64,000 nt of DNA from Pseudophaeomoniella oleicola (lineage: Eukaryota > Ascomycota > Eurotiomycetes > Phaeomoniellales > Phaeomoniellaceae), in contig QWDQ01000018.1 of the NCBI GenBank assembly GCA_003868215.1, forward strand, positions 62,001 to 126,000. The letters are read 5' to 3'. The position numbers and the translations under genes were made by a program. This document shows, one piece after another, positions 24,017 through 35,500 of this stretch (positions are counted from its first letter, which is position 1; each line of letters opens with the position of its first letter). The notes under the pieces were generated by a model that was not told where the DNA came from, did no database searches, and worked only from the letters and a program-made list of their open reading frames with translations.

Positions 24017-24898
24017 GAGTTCTTAAGAGGGGTTGATAGTAATATTGACACCCCCCCCTTACAAACATGACCTTTTTTCTTGTTACATATCATCATCACC
24101 ATCACTCTCCCGAAGAAATTAAGCAAAATATATAAACGCGAATGAGAAGAAAATCATGGAGCTCTACTTGATTAATACCCTGTTCACTGTTCATAGTTCA
24201 ATAATAATAGGACAAGGTCAATCAATTCCGTATGACTTGTAGACTAAAAAACCGAAATTGTTTCAATATCGTCGACGCATCATTTCGAGTCGAGAATTTT
24301 GCAATGTTTTGTTTTGGTTTTGTCTTTGGTGTAATTAATTACGTATGAACTTTGTTTTGGATTTTGGATTCATGGAGGGAGGAGGACCTGACCTGACTTA
24401 CTAGGAGCTAGCTATTCTATCTTCTATCATCTATCTACGTAGGTAGGTAGGTAGGTAGGTAGGTACCTAAGGTACCTTGTGAGATTCTGACGGGAAGAAG
24501 AAGATAGAAAGAACAAAAAGAAGGCCATTTTCCGAAAGGTACCTGTCCGTCCGTCCGATCCGACGTTCTTGGAATCTGGAGATCCAAAAAAAAGCCCAGC
24601 ATCCAAAAGACAAGGTCGATGCAATTGTCCGATGTCTTCCACCCAGTGGGGGTTTTTTTTGTGGTTGGTTTCATTTTCCGCATATTTGATGGGTTGTCCT
24701 CTCTGAAGTAACGACCATCCCGTTTCGTTTCTGATCGTTTGCCGGCCATGGTATCATTGAAGTGAAGTTAAGCTCATGAGAAAGAAAAGCAAGGGTTTGT
24801 GAAGCAAGTGCATGGAAGCAAAGCCTTTGTAGGGTGGCCTAGTGGCGATTATGGCTTTGCTCAAGTTGAGGAGAGAGATTGTTGGTTATCGCATCGCT
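24017..24898. other. Convergent intergenic region
   Basis: An 882-bp spacer between VPS41 and the GPI-protein gene. It contains a C-run near 24049, AT-rich stretches at 24130-24360 and the (GTAG)n patch at 24434-24475. The minus-strand open frames at 24427-24749 arise from this repeat and show no family signature. Confidence 0.5.
24434..24475. repeat. (GTAG)n microsatellite with GGTACC palindrome
   Basis: Seven or so tandem GTAG units run into GGTACCTAAGGTACC. It is the same sequence type as the patch at 14282-14390. Confidence 0.85.
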
Positions 24899-25680
24899 CT
24901 AGACGAAGGCGGCAACACCGAAGGCGACAACGATTGCAGCAGCAATGTTGGTGTTAGAGCTGCCGACGGCAGAGTTACCGGTCGGAGCCGCACTGGCAGA
25001 GGATGCACTGGTCGCAGCAGTAGCGGAGCTAGCAGCGGAAGTGGCTGAAGCAAGTGAGCTTGAGATGCTGCTGACAACTGAGCTTGCCGAGGAGGCGATA
25101 GAGCTGCCGTAGCTGGAAGCGACAGACGATACAGAAGCCGTAGCAGGTGTTCCAGAACTGGCAAAAGAACCTGATGGAGTGGTGACCGGTGCCGGGGCGC
25201 TGGAAATTGGTGGGATAACAACAGGTGTAGTCGTGGTGGGAGCAGATGTCGCGGCAACAGAACCAGTCGATGTGCAGACATAAACGGTCTCAGTAGCACC
25301 TAGAGAAAGAAAGAGGTTAAAAAGGATGTGAGAGAGACATCAGTAAGACCAACCAAAATCTTGACGGACGAACAACTTGCGGAACTCCTCAGGGACTGGA
25401 ATGACCGACTCAGCTGCAAGACGTTAGCATGTATCTCCATGCTATACCCAGAGATATAACTCACTGCCATCGACACCACGAACAACGAGACCAGTGAGGC
25501 TTGACATGAGATCACGGCGGACAGGTTGGTCCATCTCGCCTAGATTAGCAGCCGTAGCGACTGTAGATGGAAAGTCAGTGATAAGCCATACATCCACGAC
25601 TCTGCAGCTTGAGACATACCGTTAACAAAGAGGCATGCGACCACAAAGGCCAACATGGCGTAGACCTTGGCAGCATACAT
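24899..25680 (-). CDS. Small GPI-anchored Ser/Ala-rich cell-wall protein
   Basis: Four exons: 25620-25680, 25465-25560, 25354-25413 and 24899-25299, with introns of 59, 51 and 54 bp. The product is 205 residues. The spliced N-terminus, MYAAKVYAMLAFVVACLFVN|VATA, is a clear signal peptide. A short unique region follows (residues 25-80, including PVRRDLMSSLTGLVVRG and RKLFVRQDFG), then about 100 residues of Ser/Ala/Thr/Pro likely to be O-mannosylated. The C-terminus (residues after SSNTN) is a short hydrophobic tail, AAAIVVAFGVAAFV, the typical pattern for GPI-anchor addition. There is no catalytic motif. The protein most likely sits in the plasma membrane or wall. I do not recognise a named family. 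Confidence 0.85.
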
Positions 25681-27949
25681 CTTGAGGGATGTGATCGTGA
25701 TGTTGACGAATGGTATTGGTAACGGAGTGAGAGAGATGAGTAGGTAGGATGCAGGAAGAGCTGAGAGATGAAGTTGAGATGAAGTTGAAGAGGTGAACAG
25801 GGCAGGAAAAACAATAATGCGATAGAAGAGGCTGGTGAATATATACGTGAAATCACAATCGCAGTAAAAGCGCACCTATCCCGTTTCGGCGGTGGTGAAG
25901 AGGATGTCACAGATCGAGCTGGAGACAGGCAAACGATCCAAACGGCTCAAACGGTGAAGCTTGATAGGGTTGACAGGAGCAACAAGAGCAATAAGAACAA
26001 GAATAAGAACGGTGCGCGGGGAGGAGGATGATGATGATGATGTCGTCCTTGTACTACGCGGGTCACTAAACGAACCAGGATCATACGATCAATAGATCAA
26101 TAGGGCGGGTGGGTTGAAGGTTGAGCTGGACAGGTGGACGAGAACGGGGGAGGGATGTGTCCTGTGCACTGCTCTGTGCCTTGATCTCTTCATCGCTTGC
26201 CTGGTAACTTAGTCATTGTCCAATGCATGCAAGGTATGAGATTAATTAGTTGTATCCGATTAGAGACCTGACCTGCGAACCTGACCTAGGAACAGCCTGC
26301 CACCCTTCGTACCCTTGCACGTCGGAAAGCAAAGAGGCTCGAGAGAGGGACGCATCGCTTTCTGCTTCTCGTATTCCCATCTTCAGCTGCTTCTGCAACT
26401 TAGCCTCGGTTGTTCTACTCAAGGGCTTACCTACTCTCTTCTAGTTGATAGACCAAGACGATCAGAACGCCTTCAGGAACAAAGGCCCGAAGACTAACTT
26501 CAGCGTTAACGGATATACCAGACACAGAGCGAAGGGATGCAAGGCAGCAAGGTGTTGGATATGCTTTCTGGCCCATCGGGTAGCTGCATTAATCTCGACC
26601 ATCTGGATCTTTTCCTTGCTCCGACTTGTCCTACACCAGCCTTCTTGCTTGGATTTATCCGTCTCGTCTCTTTTACCGCCTTTGCTGTAGTCCAATGGAA
26701 TGTACTCTTACGCCTGGTACACTATAGGCGAGTACAAGTTGTTTGTACGTCCAAACAAGAAACATTCGCCAGACCAAACCCGGAATGACTTAGTGGGTAC
26801 ATGGATACCCCTGAGAAGGAGGGGATCATGAGCATGGAACACCAGACCAGGAGCTTACTGGAAAGCTATCTCAACCAATTGCAGAGACACGAATCTACGA
26901 TCTACTACGTAGTACCACGTAGCATTCGAACTACAGCGCACTATTTGAAGCAACATTCGCCAGAATCAGAGCAACTGGACTGGGGTTGGCCAGCCACTAA
27001 AAGATCGGGAAGAGGGGAGGGGAGGGGGACGGTTCCTTGACATCTTCGCACCTCAAGCGAAAGAGCCGAGGAGTTTCGGTACGCGAGAACGTTGTTTTTT
27101 CCCAAGGAAATTTCCCAAGCCGATATGCTTCAGCCTCAACCTCAATGGTCGAGAAGAGACAGAAAGAAAGAAACCTGCAAGCGCAAAGTACCTGAGGTAG
27201 GTAATACCTTATGTATTATACCCTGGAAAACAAGACTCCAGCTATTGTCACCGAGTCACCACCGTTCATCTCTGAAAGAACTTTGATGTCTTAACCTCTA
27301 CAACATAGAACCCCAGCAAAAGAAAAAGACGTTGGAAACCAAATCAATTCACCAAGTCGCACATAACCGAGTCTTCCTAGCATGTGACATGATGCTGCTG
27401 GAGGATATATTCTTTCCGATTCTCTCTCACTCTCTCTCTCACTCAACCAAATACCTCTGGGACTGAATCTACTATATTTACGTCAATACTTACATGCAAC
27501 AAAAAATGATTATTGATAGACCGTAAGATATAAACAATATTCAAATCATCTGCCATTCTTCCCTCTCCACTGCTCTACTTGGACATTGAGAAGCTCGGCA
27601 GTAGTAAATATTCAATCCATACAAGAAACAGCTTGACCCTTTCGCACTGTCCCAGTTATATACCAAAGATCCGACAGGACCTCGAAGACGGATTGGTGAT
27701 AGCGAACATATATACATTTGCAATCCATGTGCTATGTACAGTATACTTCAGTCCATACGGCACATTTGCCTCTTGTTCGATTCCATTTAAGCCTCATAAG
27801 GAAAAACCTGTACAAGGCGCCCAGCGCCCCATACCCATGCAATGATCAGATAGAATGCCGCTAGAATCGCCCAAAAACCAGAGAAAACCATCCTCACTAT
27901 CATGTACCAGCCTCATAACCCCGTGATCTGCATGTACATATGATTCTGA
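25681..27949. other. 2.3-kb gene-poor intergenic region
   Basis: No gene can be supported here. Many open frames of 60-90 codons occur at 26250-27290 and 27541-27845 on both strands, but none shows a domain, signal peptide or splice continuity. Notable pieces are an A/G-rich tract near 25970-26040, the palindrome TACTACGTAGTA at 26903-26914 and a CT-rich microsatellite (CTCTCTCACTCTCTCTCTC) near 27421. The promoter of the GPI-protein gene should lie at the left end. Confidence 0.5.
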
Positions 27950-28593
27950 TCAATCAAAATCATCACTCTTGTTGACCTGCCACGACATAACCATCAACCA
28001 TAGAAAGAAAACTACACCAACAATCTCTATCCCGAAACTCGCTCTCCAGCAGCTACATATATTGTTCTGCGTAATATACGCCAATGTCTCGATGCTCACT
28101 CCCGTGTACCTCGTCAGACTTTGACAGTTGCCGTTGATGTTTGAACCAGAACCGTAGAGTTGTATCGCAGTCTCGATCAGCCCGGCGAGCCACAGGACGA
28201 GTAGGATGAAGGCGCCTATTATAAGAACGCCGGGGATAAGGTAGCGACGTGAGGCGAGGATTAGGATGATGAGAAGGAAGAGGAGCGCGAGTGACCCGAC
28301 GGTGACCATGAATGGAAATAGCCTGCGGAAAAGTAGTCAGAATCGTGCTGCAAGGGCCAACAAGTAATACGCCCCTGAATTGGAGCGGATAAGAGAGGTT
28401 GAGAATGAAAAAGTCGTTACACATACCATGGCGTCCCCAAGTGCATCTGCGATTGTACCGACATGAACCATGCGAATATTCCGACTAGAGTGGCTGAGAG
28501 GCACAAAACGATAAAGATCCACAGGTTCAGTTGCGCTTCAGGCCAATTGTACCGCCGCGACCGTTCGCGAACAATGATCTCTTCTGTGGCCAT
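27950..28593 (-). CDS. Four-helix membrane protein of unknown function (MARVEL-like topology)
   Basis: Two exons, 28427-28593 and 27950-28322, joined across a 104-bp intron (GTATGT donor, TTTTCCGCAG acceptor) that is about twice the usual length here. The product is 179 residues. The N-terminus, MATEEIIVRERSRRYNWPE, is polar and cytosolic-looking. Four hydrophobic segments follow: LWIFIVLCLSATLVGIFAWF, TVGSLALLFLLIILILA, VLIIGAFILLVLWLAGL and IVGVVFFLWLMVMSW. A loop between helices 3 and 4 carries three Cys (GNCQSL, NNICSCW). This topology recalls small fungal MARVEL-like or arginine-transport-related membrane proteins, but I cannot name a family. The C-terminus (NKSDDFD) is acidic. Confidence 0.8.
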
Positions 28594-29713
28594 GCTGGAG
28601 ATGGATGCGACGCTTCCTGACTTGCGCGTTGATAGGAACCCCAGTTATGCTTCTGTATATATTGTGAATGACTGCAGATCCGCTGCGCTTGCTGTTGAGA
28701 AAGCTCTTGAATCGCGTTCGAATTTCGCAGGCAGGAGAAAGATCAAATATATCGTGAATATACAGTCGACAGAGACAAGTCGTTCAATGTGCCAGGTACT
28801 AATCGGGTACCAATGCAAACGACTCTCCAACCGTGATCGAATGCGTGTCGCTTCAGATAGATATGCCCAACCGCCCAACGCTGACAATGCAGCTATCACG
28901 GGAGCTTTCGCAGGCAGTCGCTACCTTGAGCAAGGTGCTAGCAACCCGAAGAATCGAGTTTGCTGTCAATGATCTCCTAAGAATAGTTGCGATACGATGC
29001 GATTCTGCAGGTCCAGCGAAGTAAAGGTGGTCCGCGGGGCCAGAGTTGAATGATATGATTGGTCTCTTTCAAGGCGTCTTCCACGATAGAGTCGAGACAA
29101 TATATTCTATTTTCTATTCTGTCCTTAACAAACGAATGAATAAGAGAGGAATGAGTGAGGACAAAGAGATTGTGAGTAGGAATGCAGACCAAGAATGTCA
29201 GATGATGTGTGACGAACAACGATTCGTGTCGCCGACAGTCTGATAACTGGATTTTCTTTTGAGGTGGTTGGGCTTCATTTCCAGTAAAAATGCCGGTGGC
29301 AGGTCACCACAATGGTTTTACACATCGACTGCAACTAGGTACTACAAACACGTGGAAATTTGTACACTATTTATTATGGACGCTTATCGCATCTCCTGTT
29401 CGTAATCATGAACAGAGGTACTTCTGAGGACCGAGTATTTGGACTGACTGTCCCGGACATCGACTGGGCATATCGTCGTATGCGCTCCTGTTCTACATAT
29501 GATCTTCTTCCTACGGATATCCCACGACTATTCTTACCAGAAACGCTTTAACAACACATTCATAGAGCCTTCACTGATCCAAGTCCTCTATAGGTCATTT
29601 CTATTGTGAAGCGTGCCTGCCTGTCGTGCAGTAACGGTTTTCCTCGGAGATTGCTGGTCCTGCGCTGTGACACGCTTTTATCTTGATTCACAGTGGCTCT
29701 CGCTACCACCATT
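28594..29713. other. Intergenic region
   Basis: This 1.1-kb region includes the promoter of the membrane-protein gene. A minus-strand open frame at 28645-28899 and a plus-strand frame at 28833-29024 have no recognisable features. I see no RNA gene. Confidence 0.4.
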
Positions 29714-30390
29714 TCAGTCACGCATCACTGTGTGAGAGGGCAATGTATCCGGAAGTAAAGTTGTCGTTGGATCGTCCATACCACTAGTAGGACTTCTGAC
29801 GATACCACTTGGACTAAAGCCCGAATGGATAGCTGGCTCACTAAAGATTCTCCCAGTCCGAGTGCTCTGTTCGACTGACTATATCGTGGTGCTTGTGCTG
29901 GTGTTCATGCATCACATTGCCTGCGTAATGCATCTCGACGCCGCTGTTGTGGCTCCCTGACGGTTGCATTGCTCCCTCGCTTACCTCTTCCGTCGGTATA
30001 CTTGGCCGAGTTAGATCGGAAGTACCGTGCTCTGCCCCTGCCCCATCGAAGGCGCTTGTGGGCGTTGAAGTGTGGGAAGGATCATTATAGAACGTCCTTT
30101 GTTCACCGTATTGCTCACTCCCACGATTTCCGTGTGCTGGTACCCTCCGGTCTTGCTCTTTTCTACGCTGTCCATAAGAGAATATTCATCTTGCCGTGAG
30201 ACCGGGATCGTCGCTGTTTCGCCGTCCCTGGAGAACGAAGTTATCATTGGAGGCCGCTTCCGACCGGTTTGACGAGAAAGCAACGATGTTCTTGATGTAG
30301 CGGTAGGCACTTGCGCCCGCCCAAATTCAACGGCAATGACCTCTTGCTGCCTCTGGCGTTGGATGTGATCGCTCTCGCCATCATGTAGGG
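29714..30390 (-). pseudogene. Decayed or unresolved gene fragment (polar tail of a surface/membrane protein?)
   Basis: Three minus-strand stretches look coding and read in the same direction. The first (about 30380-30160) encodes polar sequence including HIQRQRQQEVIAVEFG and VPTATSRTSLLSRQTG. The second (about 30180-29985) is in another frame and includes YGEQRTFYNDPSHTSTP. The third (29878-29714) ends DTLPSHTVMRD and a stop. Segments two and three join cleanly through a 106-bp intron (29879-29984; GTAAGC donor, ATATAG acceptor). I found no splice that joins segments one and two, and an in-frame stop lies just upstream of segment one with no start codon in frame. The composition resembles the cytosolic tail of a single-pass fungal surface protein. 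A 5'-truncated, frameshifted gene is the simplest reading; an unusual intron is the alternative. Confidence 0.45.
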
Positions 30391-30778
30391 AATTATTGAT
30401 CCTTCAGACCGAGAACTTCTGCAAAGCACCCGAAGACCGAAATTACCACACGGATCAGCCGAGCTCTAATGATTGTTGGGAGCTCGACGATATTCCTACA
30501 AGATTGCAATTCTTGGTTGCTCACGTGCTTCGTCCGTCTTTGCAGAGGCTACCCCTGGGCAAGTCTGGATTCGATCAAGTTTGCATACGGAGTTCTTGTT
30601 GAACTTTAGCCTGGTGCACAAGCATGAGCATTGAAGAGACAAGTAATGAAGTTACGCTTTGTATTCGGGTATCGCATTAAAATCATACTATTCATTAAAC
30701 TGTTTTATGAAAGATCTTGCATCTTGGAAGGTTCAAATCTGGGACGATCCCGCCACATTTCCTATCTCGAGGGGGAGT

Positions 30779-31133
30779 CTAGTTGGAGAACTTGTCTGGA
30801 ATATCTTTGCTGTAAGGTATGAGTAACTGTCCCAAGAGCGAGAATGTATATCGCAACGTACCCAGTCATCTTCTCAAAGTATTCACGACCAGTATCGGTG
30901 ATCTTCTCGTTCATGCCACGCTGCTTCTGGGGATCAATCTTGCCACCGCCGAACTTCTTCTCAGCGAAGTCGAGACCTGACGAATTCTGTTACTATAACG
31001 GGAGATAAACAACGCGCTCTGATAACATACCCTTGTCAGCATAGTCCTCCTGACCAGCGGTGTTGGCTTGAGCAGGGTTGGAGTTGGAGGGTTTGTTGGA
31101 AGTGCCCTCAGCGAAGTTCTTGAGTGCGTCCAT
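30779..31133 (-). CDS. Small conserved-looking cytosolic protein, 82 residues, three exons
   Basis: Exons 31031-31133, 30862-30976 and 30779-30809 (31 nt), with introns of 54 and 52 bp and canonical GT-AG ends. The product starts MDALKNFAEGTSNKPSNSNP, passes through AGQEDYADKGLDFAEKKFGG and MNEKITDTGREYFEKMTG, and ends KDIPDKFSN. This pattern (MD.xKxFA start, YxDKGLDFxEKK, NEKITDxxRxxFEKxTG, PxKFSN end) is one I recall from short uncharacterised Pezizomycotina proteins, some annotated as stress- or damage-responsive. The function is unknown. It is highly charged, probably soluble and helical in its second half, with no signal peptide. No single exon exceeds 40 codons, so simple open-frame scanning misses it. 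Confidence 0.85.
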
Positions 31134-31773
31134 TATGATTGTGTGTAGTTGATATGGTGATGGGGATGGTTTATGTGTTTGTTTGCAAAGGTATTATCAA
31201 GTATGGTGAATGGAAGACAGAGAAGAATGGAAGAGGATGGAGAGGGGAGATACTTATGGGAGGACGAGGATGACGATGACTGCGGGACAAGATCTTGAAC
31301 CTAATACTACGTACATGAACAGTCGTCTGCAACCTACCGAGCTACGTTAGGTCAGGTAAACTTGCCAGTAAACAATACCAACACAAATACGCGCATATCT
31401 CCTGTATTGGAGGGCCTTTCAGCTGAATTGGGGTCTATCGCTTTCCCGCGTACCAATGAAAACAACTATTCGTAGGAGTTTCAGGGAGGTATGGTATTAC
31501 TATGTACTATGTTCGGTGACATCAATCAAGCTTGCGAGCTTGGAAGAAGAACCTCTCTACGTCATAAGAATACATACTACACTCGGTCGCAGAAGAAAGA
31601 GTGGAGTATAGTATCACCCCGCTATACCGTATGATACGCAACGTCAACGCCAATAGCAAGTCTAGAACGGTAATCAGCGTAACGACCATGGATTAGCGAA
31701 ACTTTGATTCAGCTGCCCATGGTTCTCGGATCGTCGACGTCTAGCACGATGCATTTCATGAGCCCAAGAACCT

Positions 31774-31806
<33 letters not shown>

Positions 31807-31807
31807 T
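31774..31807. repeat. (GAGCAC)n minisatellite
   Basis: Five to six perfect tandem copies of GAGCAC. On the minus strand they produce a Cys-Ser open frame, which I regard as chance. Confidence 0.9.
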
Positions 31808-31937
31808 ACGCACATACGATACTCACTACTCCAACGTCGTCCTCCGTCTTGGCCAACCCGGAGCTCACGACGTTTAGTACGGCTGCGGCAACGGTCCGAT
31901 AAGGAGTTCATGAGTTCGCAGTTACTACTACGGTGGT

Positions 31938-32245
31938 AGGCCTAATTATTGGCACTGGAGACTGATCTTGGCACGCTAGATTACCAAACGATACATCATT
32001 TTTTATATACATAATAATATTCCTTTTTTCACGATTTTTTTATTTATATTATACCCAACACACATTGAATCTATGATAATATGAAGGATATAGTATGAAG
32101 TTAGTATATATATTAAAATTATAATAATATGATATATATATGGTGAGAAATTCAGCTTGAATGATGATATTTCTGTAATTTATTATGTAATTTATACGTA
32201 GCGATACCAAAATTTCCGGATGCCCCAGTGCCAATAATTAGGCCT
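31938..32245. mobile_element. MITE-like element: perfect 21-bp inverted repeats around an AT-rich core
   Basis: The 21 bases at 31938-31958 (starting AGGCCTAATTATTGG) are the exact reverse complement of 32225-32245. Partial matching continues outward to about 31929 and 32254. The roughly 265 bp in between are strongly AT-rich (especially 31990-32200) and contain no open frame. The size, termini and lack of coding capacity fit a non-autonomous DNA transposon (MITE). I cannot see an unambiguous target-site duplication and no second copy is present in this window, so the family is unknown. A cruciform-forming regulatory or origin-like element is the alternative. Confidence 0.6.
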
Positions 32246-32573
32246 GGTACCATAGTATGTTCTTTTACCCTCGGTACAGTATCCAATCAACAACACAACA
32301 GAGTCCGATGGCTCACTGTCAGAAATCAACGAGCATCGTGTGTACAGTAGGATTTGACTGCTGTTCCACAGATAATTGTTGGACCTATCGAACACGAATG
32401 AAAGATACCGATATCTCGAGTCTTCGGCATGACATCGAGTCTTAACATTAGATGCCCGGTCACCTCATGAGAGAAGGCGACGAGAACAGCTATCATCAGG
32501 TCGTAGAGATACACATATACCCATGTCCAACAGAGCCCTTCCACAAACGCCATGCTATGCAGTAAACGACGAA

Positions 32574-35500
32574 CTACAAATCCAACCGTCTCATCGTGCG
32601 ACGTCGATCTACGGCGCTCTTTGCCTTCCTAAGGCCCTCACCAATCTTCCGCATTTGTTTCCAATCCTGTTCCATTTTGCCCATCCGCACTACAGCAATA
32701 ACCACCTGCACTCCCGCTCGCAGCTTTTGCAATGGCGACAATTCACTCACGTAGCTGCTTCGAAGTGCTCGCACCCCCATCTCATGAATCATATTCAAAT
32801 CGGCTTCGTTGCTGTCAGGGAGTTAGTCACCGCCATTGCCAAAAATAATGTTAAGGTGTACATACCAAGCACTTCTCACGACTTCTCCCATTTCCATGAA
32901 GTTCTTGCCCCATGCCAGATCTTGTCGAAATTGCGTTTCTCGTTGCCATTTCGCTCGTAACCAGTGAATTTCCTTAATCAGACCTTTCATCTCTTTCTCC
33001 CGGACAGTGCTGTCGCTCTGTTTTGAAGCGTGTAAGCGCTCCTTGACCTTATCATATCGCTGCTGAAGAGCTTCAAGCTCGCTGGTGACAGTTTCAGCTT
33101 GATATAGCGATGTGCTCCGCTCCTCGCGAAGCCGCTTGACCTGGTGTTTCAGATCCGCGATTCGACCGTCGCGGTCAGACAGCTTCAGCGCGAGTGCTTC
33201 CGCTTCCAGAGTCGAACTCTTGACGAGCTCATGAAGGTCTTTCCGCTCATCCTCATCAACCGCTGCTCGCTCGTTTTGTCGTTCAAGCTCGCTGTTCTTC
33301 TCGCGCAGCTCTCTTAGGGCATTCTGAACTTCAATCAATTCCTGCCTGGCTTTGATCAACTCCCTAGAGGAAGGTGGAGATGCTGAGGGGGACTTGATAC
33401 TGTATTTAACCTTTTCGAGCTCGTGCATGTCCCGCTCTAAGTCAGCAATGGTGGTTTTCAACTGCCTGTTGGAAGCTTTCAATCCCGCTTCACGTTGTAA
33501 AGATGCGGTCTCACGCTTCCTTGCATCTGCGAGATCGTCTCTAAGTGCGGATACATCGCCGGCATTAGGAGAATTGATTGCGACAGTTTGATTGTCAAGC
33601 AGACCCTCGAGTTCTTTGACTCTCAATTCGAGCCGTTGTACTTTGTTTCTGGCCGACACTAAGTCACGATCTCGGTTCTCTCCAGCTGTCAGTCTCTCAT
33701 TCCGCATTTGATCGATCTCGGCGTTGAGGCGGTTCTCTTCGAGATTCGCTCTCTCAATCTCGGCGTTAATCTCTTGTTCGAGGGCTGCGTTGGCATCGGC
33801 AAGGGCTTTCCTGTCCTGTCTGGCACGGTCCAGTTCATTTTCAAGCCGCTGCTTCTCTCTTTGAAGCTCACGCTTTTCCTGATCAAGATTGAACCTATTC
33901 CCCGGAGAAGCCTCTGTTCGCCGGAGTTGCGATGATGCGCGCTCAGCGTCTGATCTGGCCTCACGCAGCTCTCGCTTGGTATCATGCAGTTCTATGTTCA
34001 CATTGGCCAGCTGGTCTTGTAATGATTGCTTATCCTGCCGAAGTTGGTGGAGCTGACCTTCGGCATCTTCTTCACTTTTCAGCTTCTGTGCCTCGGCGTA
34101 CTCGGCCTCTTCTTCGAGATTTGCCTGCAATACTTCAATCTCTTCCTCCAGTTGATTGACTTTCTCCTTTAAGCCTGCTTGCTCCCGAATTGAAATACGC
34201 AACTCCTCCTTGGCATTCGCGAGTTCATTCCGTGCAGTCTCCGATGCCTCACGTTTAGCAGCCATGTCGTCGTTGAGTTCACGGATTTGACGGCTCAGAA
34301 CTTCCTCCTCTTGAAGGTGACGCTGCTTCTCGCTCTCTATTGCTTGTTGCAGCTTGGACTCTCGTCCAGAGAGAGTCCCCTCTACCTCTTGAAGTTTATT
34401 CACAGTTCGCTGCAATCCACTGGCCTTTTCTTCTGCTCGTTTGCTTGCGGTCTCGAGCGTACGTCGAAGTGAATCCCAGTCTTCTTGTTCAGATGCATGC
34501 TGGCTCTCTTTCGCATTGACTTCCCGGTGGAGGCCATCGATCTGTTCTGTAAGCAGGTCTACTTCTGTTTTGTGCTGTGTGCGGAGATAATTGTCGTTTT
34601 GCGCTGCGTGTGAACGCTCATCATCGAGTGCTCGCTCGAGCTCAACAATATTGGACCTCGCTTTAGCAAGGTCTCGTTGCAGAGAACTGGATTCTTCCGT
34701 CAAAGCATCGTGCCGCATCTGAAGCAGATCTTTCTCTTCCGATTTCGCGCGAAGATCATTCAGTGCTTGTTGCAACCGATCTGCCATTTTGTCAAAATCG
34801 CGTTTGGCATTGTCTCGCTCACGGAAAGTAGACTCAAGCTCGGATTGGAGATGTCGCCTTTCAGACGCTGCTTCCTTCTCAAGGTTCCGCAACTGCTCCT
34901 GAACGACTTTTTCATCTTCAAGTTTCTGCTGCATCTCCTCTTGCAATCTAGCATGATCGTCTTGGAGTTCTTCCAGCTGCTCCTCGAGCTTACCAGTCTT
35001 CTCCTCAAGCTGCCGATTCAGCCCTTTTGTGGTGAACGATTTGTTCATCATCTCATCTCGAAGCTCTTCCAGATCGTTCTCTGCTTCTTTTTTCTCTTCG
35101 ATTGCGTGCTCTCGTTCTTCGCGGGCCGTTTTCGCCTGTTCAGAGGCACGATCCAAATCTTCTTGAAGCTCTTCAATTTGTCGTTTGGCTGACTCAAGCT
35201 CCTCTTCCAGCTCGGCAGCGGTGTTTGATTCTCTGCTTGCACTTTCTTTCAACGCGTCAATTTCATCATCCTTTTCGTCAATTTGGCGATCCTTGTCGCG
35301 AAGTTCGGCCTCCAAGTCTCCAACTTCCCCTCTGAGTTTCTCTACTCTTCCAGCTTCGTCGTCCTTGGTTGTCTCGACCTGTTGCTGCAGGTTTTCGATC
35401 TCGTTTTCTTTTTCCGCCAGTTCCGTTTGAAGACGGTGTATCTCTATGCGGATGCTTTCATCTGCCTGTTTCCTCTTTAACCTTTCGCGATATTCTTCCA

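Larger units (their letters stand above)
31134..32573. other. Intergenic region with minisatellite and MITE-like element
   Basis: A 1.44-kb spacer. The left part (31134-31700) should contain the promoter of the small gene. It is followed by a GAGCAC minisatellite (31774-31807) and the inverted-repeat element 31938-32245, both listed separately. The right part lies at the 3' end of the ApsB/Mto1 gene. I found no coding sequence. Confidence 0.55.

Noticed and set aside
28645-28899. Minus-strand frame of 84 codons with hydrophobic patches upstream of the four-helix protein
   Set aside because: No start context, domain or splice continuity; it lies in the promoter of the neighbouring gene.
31674-31868. 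Minus-strand frame with Cys-Ser repeats
   Set aside because: It is created entirely by the GAGCAC minisatellite.
34677-35192. 171-codon open frame antisense to apsB
   Set aside because: The Leu/Phe-rich sequence is the expected complement of Glu/Lys-rich coiled-coil codons; there is no support for a gene.
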